Part shown: piece by piece, positions 22,724 through 33,972 of the stretch
Position numbering within the stretch: the first letter of the stretch is position 1
Layout of the letters: each line of letters starts with the position of its first letter
Assembly (NCBI GenBank): GCA_033807775.1
Contig: JAWVWS010001085.1
Coordinates: 1-64,000, forward strand
Origin: Saussurea involucrata
Lineage: Eukaryota > Streptophyta > Magnoliopsida > Asterales > Asteraceae
Direction of reading: 5' to 3'
DNA length: 64,000 nt
The notes under the pieces: generated by a model
The model's database searches: none
The model's input: the letters and a program-made list of their open reading frames with translations, nothing else
Told to the model about the DNA's origin: nothing
Program-made: the position numbers and the translations under genes

Positions 22724-23336
22724 TAAGGGTGTTCAAAATAACTGAGAAAACAAATCGAACCGTTTGATTTGAAACCTTAAAAACTATAATCGAACATAAA
22801 AGAAACGAAAACGGGAAAACAGGGTATTCACGGGCCGGTTTCGAATTTGAATTTTATGTACATGTGGGTACCCGAACAAAATCAGATAGATATAATGAAT
22901 ATATAATATTTAATTTGTATAATTGTTTATTTATCAACCTAAAGTTAAATGGGTAAATTTGTTTTACATTTTGAGGTCAATCATTACGGTGGATGATTAA
23001 TTTGACGGTATGAAGTCGTGAAGGAGTCGAAATTTAACCTAAAAATGGATGTTTGTAAAAAATTAAACTTATTTTAATTTGTAGCGTTTTGATTATTTTT
23101 ACTTATTGTTGTGCAACTGTTTTAAATGTTACAGTTCGATGCTATTTTTATATCGTAAATGATATTTATTATAACTTTATGTAACCGTACGTGAACCAAA
23201 CCGCGGATAACCACCTTATTTCGGTTCGGTGTGGTTCGTTTAACCTGCAGTTCGAGTAACCATGTATCCGCCTCATGCAGTTCAGCTCACTTTTTTTTAA
23301 CTAACCGAACTGAACCGAACCATATAAACACCCCTA
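22724..23336. mobile_element. Possible decayed hAT-like element
   Basis: TAAGGGTGTT at 22724 is inverted as AACACCCCTA ending at 23336. The interior near the ends carries GAACCGAAC/CGGTTCGG subterminal motifs, as in hAT MITEs. No target duplication could be found. The arm B copy is at 62915-63527. Confidence 0.4.
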
Positions 23337-23664
23337 CTCGTAAATAGAAATATCCATATATGAGAACTTCATAACTCTTTTATGAAATACATTACTTTCT
23401 CGTAATATATTTATGTATATTTTAATAAAACCAACATTATGAGGTTTTCCAATACTCTTTTCATTCATGAATGCTTGATTAATACTTAGGGTATTGAGTT
23501 AATTTGGATAGTACACAATCTCCAATCATTAAGGGACCTTCAAAATAATATATATAATACTTTTATTCACTTTTATATATAACAAAGACGAAACAAAATA
23601 AGCACATATCAAGAAGTTGGAACTTATAAGTTAACAATGCCAACAATAAACATGACATAAAGGT

Positions 23665-23902
23665 CTAGAATTTTGATTGAATTTGATAAACCATTTTTTT
23701 GTCCACTTGGAAAGTCCGTAAAAGTACTAAATATTTTTAAAGCATTAGTGTTAGAGCATTAATTTCTCGACTTTTCATAATTATGTTTACCTCAGCTATT
23801 TGGATCAGCAACACAAAAGTCCTGGAGAGGACTTGGGTCCGAAGCCAAATTTGGTGAGCAACTCGACACTAAGAGAGTGATTAAAAGAAATCGAGATGCC
23901 AT
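23665..23902 (-). pseudogene. GLP pseudogene 3 (arm A): exon 1 plus 3' stub
   Basis: Exon 1 (from ATG at 23902) encodes a signal peptide and SDPSPLQDFCVA, but its last codon is TGA where the intact gene has CGA (Arg37). The donor GTAAAC remains. Exon 2 is reduced to its last ~20 codons (VDKK.VYQIQSKF); the cupin core is deleted. The coding potential is lost. Confidence 0.85.
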
Positions 23903-24791
23903 TGTTGAGAAGTGGAAACTTGTTATTTGATGAACTTTGGTGGCTCGAGAAATCTATGTGATAAGGTATTCAACTTGGTAACGTTTTTATAGCAGAAACA
24001 TTCGGAAAAAAAAGCTAGCATATGACATACTTGATCCCTCATTGTTGTATATTTTTGTTGATTTTAATTTTGATTTCAATTTGATATCGATATCGACTTC
24101 ACTCCCTTTCTTGATCGTTCGTAATAGATTTTAGAAATCGATAAAGCCTAACCGTTAAATCGCTAAATCTAGTGCGAACGCATAATTTTTCAGTTTTGGG
24201 TTATTGTTCAGCGGATTTGCGTTTGATCGACACCACTGATCCTAACTTGTTGCTTTTGCTTCACTTTTAACAGATGTTTGAAAGCATGTGAAGTTCTGTT
24301 TACCATTTTTTCAAATCTGTGAAATTAACAAGAATAAATCTGCTTCAAATTGAGATTTTGTGCTTAATCCGTCCTTAATCCATCCTTCATTACTAGGTTT
24401 TTATAAAATCCAATGCGAGTTAGTTCAAAGTTTTACCTTTTTTTTGGTTCTTTTGAAATAAGGGAGAATTCGTCAACCATTGGTGTAATACTGATGTGCA
24501 CATTTACCACCGATAATAAATGTGTAATCAAGATCTCATCTGATTCCACTAAATATTTGAGCATGGATATCAGTCAATAGAAAAATAACCATGTGGAAAG
24601 ATTATTACAACGATAAAGTCATCAAATACATTAAGATATATTCAACTATGTTGTTCGATTCCTAATTCAATAAAGATGGAAGTCTAATGTGGGTACGATT
24701 GATTCAATTCATTTTCATTTTTAATTATTTTCATATTTTAGATTTGATGAATGTTTTTTTAAAACTGAATTTGAACCACAATAAACGTATT
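23903..24791. other. Upstream region of GLP pseudogene 3
   Basis: Homologous to the region upstream of the other GLP copies (about 45770-46090 and 6911-7270). No gene is seen. At 24792 it is cut by gypsy element 1 and it resumes about 44530. Confidence 0.6.
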
Positions 24792-25410
24792 TGATGGAGA
24801 GTCTAGTGTCCGAAATGAAAGAAATAAAAGTTAAGTTGAGGGGCTAATGTGTTAACTATGTAAAGGTATTTAAGGCTCGTTTCCCTAGGGCAAATGGGAA
24901 AATCGGTATTATTTCTTATTTTGTGAGTGTTGGCGGCCGGAAGAGAGAACGAAGAAGAAAGAAAGGAGCTGTAGAATAATTTATGTGCAAGGAAGGTTTT
25001 GAGCTTCCATACTTTCATCCTCCTGACCTCTACCAACTTTCTCTTCCTTGTCGTCTTTGTATTTTGAGATTGATAAGTGAGGAATCAGATAAAGTTTTCA
25101 CCTAAGCTTGCCTGTATCGAGTAATTTAAGTGTTTAGGTTAATGTGTCGATCTTTGAACAAGAATGTAATGTATTGAACTCGAAAATCGTTGTAAGAAGA
25201 ATTTTAAATGCAAAGTGTTCTTGAGATTTTGGGAAATTAATGGCAATGCAGTTGTATTAAGGAAATCAATCAGTTCCTCAGTTGTAGAATGAAATTTATG
25301 TTTAATAGTTGTAGAGTAATAATCTTTCTGATCAAGTGGTTATTGGAGATAAAATTATGACTTCTAGGTGAGTGTTGGTCGTTGTCCAGAGGAAGAAGAC
25401 GATGAACAGG

Positions 25411-25566
25411 AGTGGCGCAATGTCCAAATTGCGCCAGCCTTGGTGGCGCAATGTTCAAATTGCGCTAGCCTTGGTGGCGCAAAGTTCAAATTACGCTAGC
25501 CTTGGTGGCGCAAAATCCAGTATTGCGCCATGCACTGTGGCGCAAAGCTGGTGTTGGCGCAATCCC
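25411..25566. repeat. GGCGCAAT...ATTGCGCC hairpin repeats
   Basis: About four ~31-bp units carry TGGCGCAA and ATTGCGCC/T arms around a GTTCAA spacer with the linker AGCCTTGG. The arms within a unit are complementary, so each can form a hairpin. Confidence 0.8.
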
Positions 25567-26225
25567 TTTCTGGCTTAAATTGTGTGACGTTTGGGTCGAG
25601 CTTGTCCTAGTCTTTAAGGGGTCCAATGAGATGATTAAGAGTTCTATCCACGTTAGGATCGAGTTAAGAGAGGACAGTTCAGATTTGAGGGTTAGTAAAT
25701 CTAATTATTTTATAATTAAATTATTAGGTTTACGGTCGGGACGATACGGAAGGTTAGGAAGAAGTTTGCTATCAGGTGAGTTCTCTCACCCCTTTTTATG
25801 ACGTACTATATTTCTACTAAATGTGGTTTCTTTATCAAGCATGAGTTGATTTATAAAATTATGCACGTTTCCATGACTTGCATGTTTATACACAAATGAA
25901 ATGATGTTCAAGGTTTTCATGTTTATGATTCCAAATGTATGTGCATGCTATGTGGTGTCGGTCTGTGCTGTGGGATCAAGGAGCCTCGGGATCGGAGGAT
26001 CCTATGGATAGTTGATGACGAGACGATATGTTGGAATTCGTTTCCTCCTAGGCGGGTATCGGGGAGTCTGCTTGGGCCCCGATACGAAAGGGGAGTCTAC
26101 TTGGGCCCCGATCACGGATAATTATGTGATCCCTTACACAGCGCAGCACCATATGTGATGATTTATGACGCGTTTTGACAAATGTTTTTCATACTACTAT
26201 TACATGTTTTACGGAGGGAATTCAC

Positions 26226-26276
26226 TAGACCTTTTGGTCTAACCCTCGCTTTTCAAAAAAACTAAACCATTTTCAG
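26226..26276 (+). promoter_or_regulatory. Conserved hairpin and splice donor, element 1
   Basis: Stem TAGACC (26226-26231)/GGTCTA (26236-26241) has loop TTTT. It is followed by TTTTCAG|GTAAGC with the exon side ending at 26276, 240 bp before the LTR end. Confidence 0.6.
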
Positions 26277-26797
26277 GTAAGCATGTTAAAGGTTCGTCAA
26301 GTAAGAACTAGGAGGCGAAAGAAAGGATCAGAAGCTTAGAGAGACTTCAAGACTTTTGTTTAGGTTGATTATAGAATAGTTCTCGGTCGTGGAAGTAGAG
26401 ACTTCCGTTGTCACTCTTATTTAGATCACCTTATTAATGATGTAAAGACAAGATATTTATGTATTGTGAATGCTTATTTCTCGTTGATTGCATGTTATGG
26501 AAGTTGGGACGTAACAAATGGTATCAGAGCCTTAGTTTAAGGGATTTAGGTAACCTTTAGGGTCTAAACTTAAACTGTAAGATGAGGAACACAGCCGAGA
26601 CATAGGATTGCCTCTAGGAACGATCACTAATCGCGCTAGGAAATAGGGTGCCAAGGACAAACGTGTAAGGTAAGTTTGGGATTACACATGGCCAGTGTAA
26701 TTATGAACTTACAGGTACACGTGCGTGCTTAAAATTACCTTATATAGAAATATTTTGAGGTCATGTCTAGCAAGGGTTAATGGTTGTTTTCTTTCAG
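26277..26797 (+). other. Predicted 5' leader intron, element 1
   Basis: Donor CAG|GTAAG and acceptor TTTTCTTTCAG| (ending at 26797) bound 521 bp that contain the LTR 3' end and the PBS. The acceptor lies 9 nt before the gag ATG at 26807. Splicing is predicted from sequence only. Elements 2 and 3 have the same layout. Confidence 0.5.
26519..26531 (+). other. Primer-binding site, element 1
   Basis: TGGTATCAGAGCC, complementary to initiator tRNA-Met, begins 2 bp after the LTR end. It fixes the plus orientation. Confidence 0.9.
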
Positions 26798-26806
26798 TAT
26801 TTACGA

Positions 26807-26849
26807 ATGGCTGGAAGGAATTTGAGGAGTAAGTCGGTACCTGCGGTGC
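26807..26849 (+). pseudogene. Gag N-terminus of element 1, before the element 2 insertion
   Basis: ATG GCT GGA AGG opens MAGRNLRSKSVPAV. The frame is cut at 26849 by element 2. Removing element 2 and one GGTGC copy joins it in frame with 41195 (VLRNQEEK). Confidence 0.85.
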
Positions 26850-28402
26850 TGTAACAACCCAAACCAAAAATGGACAAACATGTCATTCAAAGATAAATAA
26901 CATCTGCCAAGCCTGGCTACACCAAAGTTTAATAATATTCAACGAGGGTTTATGCGGAAAATAACCCTATTACAGCTGAGAATAATTCTAAGTTGCCAAA
27001 AATGGAGGTCTTCTACACCTAAGATGCAAGCTCCCGCTCACACCTTTCCTTTCCCTTTGCCCGAGCCTTCCACCTGATTACCTGAAAGGTTTTTAGTTTT
27101 GAAAGCGAGGGTTAGACCATAGGGTCTAGCGCGTTCCCTCAAAAGACACGCCACAAAAATATACCGTTCATATAAAAGCTTTCAGTAAAAGTATTTAGAT
27201 GGATTTGTTATAAACACACATTTATGGCCAGCACACTATGACAAGCTAATGGCACACAATATGGTCACACACACCGTGACAGTAAAAAGGGCACACACCG
27301 CCCATATATGAAACACATTCATATATCCACATATATGGGACACACCCCCATCTCACACATTTGCCATAGCTCGTCCACACATAGATAGATTTCATCCACA
27401 CAATTAAACCACACTTTTCGTTTATGAGAAATTTATAATATGAACACTTATCATAAATCATACATAAGGTTCCACACTTTAAGGATTTAGATCAGAAAAA
27501 AAACTCACCTGTCGTCCCGCTTAATCCTCTCACTAGATCAGCTTCCCTTCCACTGCACCTATAAGGGTACATACTACCACGATAAGCCACTTGGTGAAAT
27601 TACCCCTCAACAGCCTGCACTACTAAGTCACACTACACTTTCCGGATGCTGTATCCGGATAGTTAAAACTACTCGGACAACTCAAACAGTCCGTACACAC
27701 TACCCGGACAACTCAAACAATCCGGACACACTCCCCGGACAACTCAAACAGTCCGGACACACTACCCGGACAACTCAAATAGTCCGGACACACTACCCGG
27801 ACAACTCAAATAGTCCGGACACACTACCCGGTCACGACTATCATCCGGACACCACCAATCGTCCGGACACTACCCTGACATGAGGGTTTCCGGACGCGAC
27901 GGGAAAACCCTAAAACGCAGGAAATCGCATTTTCTCATGTCCTAATTCCCTCAACACTTCCAGATTAGCAATATGGTTCGATAGCTACACAATATCTCAC
28001 AATACAACACCCCTTAATCGGATTTAAATGGGAATCACAATAAACCAACAAAATAATGTTTCTTCTCCAAGTTTTCACAAAACACACCAACTTAAAAAGG
28101 GAATAGGACTTATATTACCTGGATGATTGATGATTCCGAAATCCTCCCCAAATTCCAGTTGAAATCGCTGCTTCTTCTTCCTCAAATGCCAAATCCCTTC
28201 CTTGTTCTTTCTCCCAGCCACACACACAACACACACTAGAAATGCCAAAAATGGGAAAATAGGGTTTCCTTTCCTCATTATATACTTCCTCAAAAGAACA
28301 AAAAACTTACAAATCTTCACACTTGGACCACATAACTCTTAAATTTCGTAAATCCAACCCAAACTTCCAAATTACCGACTAATTTAGATCCCGGTTGTTA
28401 CA
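26850..28402 (-). mobile_element. 3' LTR of element 2
   Basis: A 1553-bp copy, 114 bp shorter than its partner, chiefly through fewer CCGGACA repeat units (27640-27860). It contains the reverse of the conserved hairpin/donor block at 27078-27140. Confidence 0.9.
27640..27860. repeat. GTCCGGACACACTACCCGGACAAC-type repeat, short allele
   Basis: About six units of ~31 bp have TCCGGA and CCGGACA arms linked by ACTCAAACA. The partner LTR has about ten (40310-40640). Confidence 0.85.
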
Positions 28403-28413
28403 ATATCCACCCC

Positions 28414-29622
28414 TCAAAAGAATTCCGTCCCCGGAATTCCATTTTCAAACAAATGAGGATATCGAGCCCTCATGTCCGACTCCAATTCCCAAGTTGCCTC
28501 TTGCCCCTTATGGAATTTCCACTGAACTTTCACTAGAGATACCTCTTTCTTCCTAGTCTTTCGAACCTTACGGTCCGAGATTGCCAATGGTTCTTCTTCA
28601 TAACTTAACTTCTCATCCACACGAATGTCCCTCAATGGCACTGCCATACTCTCTTCGGCCAGACATTTCCTTAGATTCGACACATGAAAGGTCGGGTGTA
28701 CTCCCCGAAGTTCATTAGGAAAATCTAACTTATACGTCACCTCGCCCACACGCTCGATGATGGCGAACGGACCAACATACCTAGGCCTCAGCTTCCCTCT
28801 CTTCCCAAAACGCACAACTCCTTTCTACGGTGACACCTTAAGCATCACCTTATCTCCCACCATAAACTCGATCGGTTTCCTTCTTTTATTCGCATAAGCC
28901 TTTTGTCGATCTTGAGCTACCTTCAACTTATCTCTTATCACGTAAATTTTATCGGCCGTCAACTGCACTAGCTCCGGCCCCGCCAACTGCTTCTCTCCTA
29001 CCTCATTCCAACACAAAGGTGTTCTGCACTTACGCCCGTACAATGCCTCAAACGGGGATGCCTGAAGACTGGCGTGATAACTGTTGTTATATGAGAACTC
29101 GATCAGCGGTAGATGGGATTCCCATGAGCCCTTGAAGTCAATTACACAAGCACGCAACATATCTTCCAAGGTCTGTATAGTCCTCTCGCTTTGCCCATCC
29201 GTCTGAGGATGATAGGCAGTGCTCAATAATAGCTGCGTTCCAAGCTCTCGCTGAAGACTTTTCCAGAAAGAGGATGAGAAACGGCTATCACGATCCGATA
29301 CTATAGACGAAGGCACTCCATGCCTCGTTACTATTTCATTCACGTACAACTTTGCTAGCCTTTCAAGCGAATCGTTTTCCCGAATTGGTAAAAAGTGAGC
29401 CGACTTAGTGAGACGGTCCACGATCATCCAAATGGTGTCATACCCTTTCGGGGTCCTTGGTAACTTTGTGACGAAGTCCATGGTGATACAATCCCATTTC
29501 CACACGGGTATCTCTAAGGGTTGTATTTCCCCGTACGGTCGTTGATGCTCCGCCTTGACCTTTAAACACGTCATACACCGCTCGACCAGATAAGCGATGT
29601 CCTTTTTAGTCCCGGCCACCAA
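28414..29622 (-). pseudogene. Element 2 integrase with C-terminal chromodomain-like tail
   Basis: The zinc-binding half has CMTC near the start. The DDE core shows MDF...IVDRLTKSAHF, SIVSDRDSRFSS and YHPQTDGQSER. A GPF/chromodomain-like C-terminus follows: FGKRGKLRPRYVGPF, then VDEKLSYEEEPLAISDRKVRKTRKKE.SLVKVQWKFHKGQEATWE. The chromo-like tail marks a chromovirus. An in-frame TAG lies between SP and KGVVRF (near 28822-28824), where TGG is expected. The stop at 28414 is the natural end, 12 bp from the LTR. Confidence 0.9.
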
Positions 29623-29624
29623 TA

Positions 29625-30351
29625 CATCTATCTCAGATCCCGATACATCTTATTGGTTCCCGGATGAACCGAATACCGTGATCTATGAGCCTCCTCTAAA
29701 ATGCGCCCTCGCAAGCCTCCCAGCTTAGGAACCCACACTCGGTTCCCCAAACATTTCACACCACTACTATTAGATACTAAGGACGTCACATAACCAACAA
29801 TCCTCTCACTCTTCCACTTCTCTTCCTTTAAAGCTTCCTCTTGGGACTTCCTAATCTCTTCGAACAGGTTAGGAATTACGTTGATTCGAAAGGCTACCAC
29901 TTTAGTTGTTTCTCTCCTTTCCTTCCGGCTCAACGCGTCGGCCATGACGTTTGCCTTTCCTGGATGGTAGAGGATCTCACAATCATAGTCGCTTAACAGT
30001 TCCACCCAACGACGTTGCCTCATATTTAATTCCTTCTGATCGAATAGGTGCTTAAGACTTTTATGATCGGAATAAATCTGACACTTAACCCCGTAAAGGT
30101 AATGCCTCCAAATCTTAAGCACAAAAACCACAGCCGCTAACTCCATATCGTGCGTGGGGTAATTCTTCTCATGCTCTTTCAATTGCCGAGACGCATACGC
30201 GATCACCTTCCCGTTTTGCATCAGCACACATCCTAAACCTAGTTTGGATGCATCGCTGTAGATTACGAATCCTTCTGATCCGTTAGGCAAGGATAAAATT
30301 GGAGCACTACTCAGCTTGTCCTTCAATTTACTAAATGCTTCTTCTTGACTT
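29625..30351 (-). pseudogene. Element 2 RT end, RNase H and start of integrase
   Basis: Begins SQEEAFSKLKDKLSSAPILSLP at the element 3 junction. RNase H catalytic segments are intact (YSDASKLGLG, DMELAAVVF, SDHKSL, MADALSRKE). It continues into the HPGTNKMYRDLR histidine motif of integrase, then an in-frame TAG at 29628-29630 and a 1-nt loss just beyond (expected YWWPG.KKD). Confidence 0.9.
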
Positions 30352-30987
30352 TGTAACATCCCGAATTTTCGTTGATTTATTTTGTGAATAATATTAATCA
30401 TAAGGGTTAAATTTGTAATTTGGTTAAAGTAAAGTTAATTGGAGATATTAACTTAAGGGTTTATTATGTCATTTCTTTAAGTAGGAGGTGTGTTTGGGAA
30501 ATGAGTTATGACGCATCTGTTTTAAAATGGGTGAGGTGTCACACAATTAGTCTAAATGACTAATTGTGTGTGTGTTTGTGAGTTGGTTCGGCAACAGAGA
30601 GAATAGAGATAACGAGAGAGAGAGCGAGAAAGAAGAAGGCAGAAGAAAGAAAAGTTTGATTTTGGAAGAATTGTGGTAAGGAAATCATTAGTTTCTTCTA
30701 TTAATTTCTTAATCTAAGTGGTGTATCAAGCTATAAATCATTTGTTCAGATTTGGATTAAGCTGAGAAGAGTTTTTGTGAAGAACACTGTGTTCAGAAAG
30801 CTGATAAGGTTAGTTTATTCACTCTTATTAAAATTAAGCAATTAAAATTGTTATAGATATATTATACTTGTGTATAAACTCAGTGGTATGGTTTAATTAA
30901 AAATGGTAGGTTTAATAAGTCAAAATTGTGAACTGAATCAGTAGAGAAGATGATGAACAATACTGCGAAAAGGGATAAAATTCGCAA

Positions 30988-31105
30988 GCATGGCTTGCGA
31001 ATTTTGGAGAAACTCGCAACAGTGGATTGCGAGAATTAAGAAATTCGCAGCTTTGGCTTGCGAAAATTGTAGCTTTTCGCTACAGTGGCTTGCGATTTTT
31101 GTGGA
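30988..31105. repeat. TTCGCAAGC/GCTTGCGAA palindromes in element 3 LTR
   Basis: A near-perfect hairpin ATTCGCAAGC-ATG-GCTTGCGAAT is followed by three diverged versions (CTCGCAAC..., TTCGCAGC..., TTCGCTAC...). Repeated in the 3' LTR at 35076-35193. Confidence 0.75.
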
Positions 31106-31435
31106 TTTTCAGTAGCAGTTTTGAGGCTTTTATGTAAAATGCAATTTAATATTTATATGCTATTTGTTATATGATTATAACTCCGATTTTGTTACGAAAG
31201 CCATGTTATGAATAATTGTAAAGGACTTATTTATGAGTCCGATCATGTAGTTTACATTTGAGATGTTGATCCCCATTGCTAATTGGCAAAGAGGGGATAG
31301 TTGAGAAGTCGAGGTGTCGAGATTAATATTTTTATAGATGTATATGGAATATGTTACGGGATATAGCATATAGTATTGTATATACTTATGATAGAGTGTA
31401 ATGGATCCATAGGCACTAGTTTATATGAACGCATG

Positions 31436-31735
31436 GAATTGACGTGAGTAATCGTAATTCCAATGTGTGTATGTTGAATGTGGAATTGACGTGAGTAATC
31501 GTAATTCCAGTATATATGATAAATGTGGAATTGATGTGAGTAATCGTAATTCCCATTTATATGAATTAAGGAATTGATGTGAGTAATCATAATTCCTGAG
31601 TGTATGTTAAATATGGAATTGATGTGAGTAATCGTAATTCCTATTTCGCATTATTGAGAAATCATGGGATTGATGTGAGTAATCGTAATTTCTGATTTCT
31701 AAGGAAGAATAGAGATTGACATGAGTAATTGTAAT
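31436..31735. repeat. GGAATT...AATTCC hairpin array in element 3 LTR
   Basis: Seven to eight units of ~45 bp each contain GGAATTGAYGTGAGTAATCG followed by TAATTCC. The GGAATT and AATTCC arms are complementary around a GTGAGTAATCGT loop that is more conserved than the linkers. The 3' LTR has the same array at 35521-35825. Confidence 0.85.
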
Positions 31736-31994
31736 CCCTACTTCCTTTCTAATAAATAAGCATGTGTAATTGCGATTTATTAGATAAGAGCATAGATCTA
31801 GAATCTGGGATTTATTCGTAGTTGGCTCTGGTTTGTGATAATATGACTTACTGAAGGTTAGTCATAGTTTTGAGTTTGGGGTAGGTTTCCGTTGTTGAGA
31901 TTAAGCACGGGTACGGTAAGATGGGTGAGAACAGGTTTGATTTATCTGTTGAGAGTTTGATTGTTAAATTTTAATTTGATTTGAATATTCTCAC

Positions 31995-32035
31995 TAGGCG
32001 AAAGCCTAATGTTTCAAGTTGAATCTTTTTACCAG
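31995..32035 (+). promoter_or_regulatory. Covaried hairpin and splice donor, element 3
   Basis: Stem TAGGC (31995-31999)/GCCTA (32004-32008) has a GAAA loop, at the same place where elements 1 and 2 have TAGACC/GGTCTA. It is followed by TTTTTACCAG|GTACAAG with the exon side ending at 32035. Confidence 0.5.
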
Positions 32036-32669
32036 GTACAAGCTCCGGGAAATAAGCAGGGATGAGAGACGAGAACTTTTGAAGGAATCAAACTTGGAGA
32101 TGGCAGAGGATCTAGTTGTTCTTTTGGATATGTTAGGACAGATAATTAGATAACCTAGTTAATCTGATTATGTTGTATGATTAGATTAATAGGTTATTTG
32201 ATTTAGACGTTTGTTGTATATAAAACCTTACTGATGATTCTCTTGTTATATAAGTTTGAAGTTTTATGATCATAACTTGTGGAGTTTTAAAGGTTTAAAT
32301 TAGCCATGTTTTTAGGGTGTTACAATATGGTATCGGAGCAGTAGTTTAAGCGAACTAGGTATGAATTTGAGATATCTAGACTTAAGATGTGATGAATTAA
32401 GTTATGATCCGTGAGGAATGGGTAGAATTGCTAAGACTGGGTAGTCTTAGAGTCGACGGAAATACGCGAAGTTAGTACTGTAACGATGGTAATAAGGACT
32501 CTCATGTATGATATGTTCGCAATTTCAATTAGCTACTGTTATTATGAATATATTATTACACAAGCATACTTGTTTCAAATTGTTACAGTGACTGATTAGC
32601 GGTAAAGTACGTATTGTATGTCTAGTTGTATAAACCATTGCTGATGAGTGTTCTGTTGTGCTCATTCAG
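32036..32669 (+). other. Predicted 5' leader intron, element 3
   Basis: Donor CCAG|GTACAAG and acceptor TGTGCTCATTCAG| (ending at 32669) enclose the LTR end and the PBS (634 bp). The gag ATG follows 4 nt later at 32674. Confidence 0.45.
32328..32339 (+). other. Primer-binding site, element 3
   Basis: TGGTATCGGAGC, a one-base variant of the initiator tRNA-Met site, begins 3 bp after the LTR. Confidence 0.85.
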
Positions 32670-32673
32670 ATCA

Positions 32674-33972
32674 ATGGTGAATACACCTCCAAATTCTTTT
32701 ATGAATAGGACTTGGCTTGATGAGCCGGGAGAAAGACCGACTGGGGTAGGCGAAGTTCATGAGACGCCACCAGATTTTCTTTCTCTAGGAGGAATGCGAA
32801 ATCGGGTACATCGAGGGGGTGCCAGTACTGCCAATCAAACACCATCGGATTCAAGTCTGGAAGGCCGCATAATGGACAATGTGACCAGATTGATGAATGC
32901 ATCAATGGAGAGACAAGCGGAAATGATGAGCATCACTATGGGAAGACAAACAGAAATGTTTATGAAACTGTTCAATGAAAGGAATGTAGAATCAAGACGT
33001 CCAGTAATTGATACTGGAGTGATAAATCCGATGGGTAATCCAAGGCCAGAGGCGGAACGAAGGGTAGAAAGAATTTGTTCTTACAAAACATTTCTGAGCT
33101 GCAAGTCGCCTGCGTTTAAAAGGGAAGATACTCCAGTTGCATGTATGAATTGGCTGCGGGAGATAGAGCAAGCTTTCCGAGCTTGTGAATGTGAGGAAGG
33201 ATCAAAAGTCAGATTTGCCTCTCAGATGTTAAAAGGTAATGCTTTGAACTGGTGGAATGTTCTGACAACTTCTTTGGCGACACCTGTGTTAAATACTATG
33301 ACATGGGGTATATTTAAAGAAAAGATACTGAAAGAGTATTGTAACGAACATGAGATGGATCAGATAGAGGAACAGTTTAGAAATCTCAAGAAGGGTAAAA
33401 TGTCAGTGAGAAGATATACAGAATTATTTATGGAGAAACTGAATTTGGTGGGGCATGTGGCTCCAGCGGAAAAAGATAAAGTTAAAGCATATTTGAAAGG
33501 GTTGCCAGCTGATATGATGTCCCGGGTGAGAAATTCAAAAGCTGTAACACTCCGGGAAACGATTGAAGAAGCCAAGATAATAGAGGAGATGTATGTTAGA
33601 GATAAGGAAGAGAAAGCGCATGTAGGAGAGAAAAGAAAAGGGGAAGTTCGATCGGAATCATCGTATGTATCAAAGTATTTTTCTGATGGCCCACATTTAG
33701 AACCTCGTCAAGAACCGAAATGGTGTTCGAAATGTCGAAGTAGGCATTTTGGTCCATGTCAGGGGACCACGTTTGAATGTTATAAGTGTGGGAAAAGTGG
33801 ACATTCTATGAATAATTGTCCTATTCGAGGATCGACGTGCTATGAATGCAAACAACCTGGCCATTACCGTCGGGATTGCCCAAAGTGGAAGAAGGAGGGA
33901 GTTCAAAGTAAGAAAACTGATATTTCAAGGCCAACGGGCCGAGCGTATCATATGACCACTGAAGAAACTTAA
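32674..33972 (+). CDS. Intact gypsy Gag polyprotein of element 3
   Basis: A 432-aa frame from the ATG just after a strong splice acceptor; an upstream in-frame ATG (32644) would fall in the predicted intron. The capsid-type region around residues 130-300 has the retrotransposon-gag pattern (CMNWLREIEQAF, LKGNALNWWN, W..FKEKILKEY, QFRNLKKGKMSVRRYTELFMEK). Two CCHC knuckles follow (CYKCGKSGHSMNNC, CYECKQPGHYRRDC), then the RAYHMTTEE stretch that normally leads into protease. It stops there, and no frame with protease activity follows. Gag would form virus-like particles and package RNA; with pol missing, mobilisation would need a related element's enzymes. The frame has no stop, unlike elements 1 and 2. 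Confidence 0.88.
   Translation: MVNTPPNSFMNRTWLDEPGERPTGVGEVHETPPDFLSLGGMRNRVHRGGASTANQTPSDSSLEGRIMDNVTRLMNASMERQAEMMSITMGRQTEMFMKLFNERNVESRRPVIDTGVINPMGNPRPEAERRVERICSYKTFLSCKSPAFKREDTPVACMNWLREIEQAFRACECEEGSKVRFASQMLKGNALNWWNVLTTSLATPVLNTMTWGIFKEKILKEYCNEHEMDQIEEQFRNLKKGKMSVRRYTELFMEKLNLVGHVAPAEKDKVKAYLKGLPADMMSRVRNSKAVTLRETIEEAKIIEEMYVRDKEEKAHVGEKRKGEVRSESSYVSKYFSDGPHLEPRQEPKWCSKCRSRHFGPCQGTTFECYKCGKSGHSMNNCPIRGSTCYECKQPGHYRRDCPKWKKEGVQSKKTDISRPTGRAYHMTTEET

Larger units (their letters stand above)
4586..24791. repeat. Arm A of a large near-identical segmental duplication
   Basis: This stretch realigns with 46136-64000. The offset is 41549 up to ~8580, 41550 to ~9000, 41471 up to the Helitron, and 40190-40192 beyond it. 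Differences are scattered single bases, 61-bp and 18-bp deletions in arm B near 9005-9130, and different Helitrons. By eye, non-Helitron identity is about 99%. Both arms carry the same GLP trio and the same older transposon nest, so the copying post-dates those insertions. Confidence 0.9.
24792..26516 (+). mobile_element. 5' LTR of gypsy element 1
   Basis: The right end TAACA at 26516 lies two bases before the PBS. The left end is set at a TG where GLP upstream homology ends, so it is approximate. It holds the GGCGCAAT hairpin array (25411-25566) and the conserved hairpin/donor block (26226-26276). There is no second LTR to compare. Confidence 0.65.
30352..32324 (+). mobile_element. 5' LTR of element 3
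   Basis: TGTAACATCCC...GGTGTTACA. About 17 substitutions against the 3' LTR can be counted by eye (roughly 0.9%). It contains two palindrome clusters (30988-31105 and 31436-31735). Confidence 0.92.

Noticed and set aside
26519..26531. Possible tRNA-Met gene from TGGTATCAGAGCC
   Set aside because: Only the primer-binding complement is present; no tRNA cloverleaf surrounds it.
31436..31735. CRISPR-like regular repeats with spacers
   Set aside because: Plant LTR context, units are palindromic hairpins with degenerate linkers, present identically in the second LTR.
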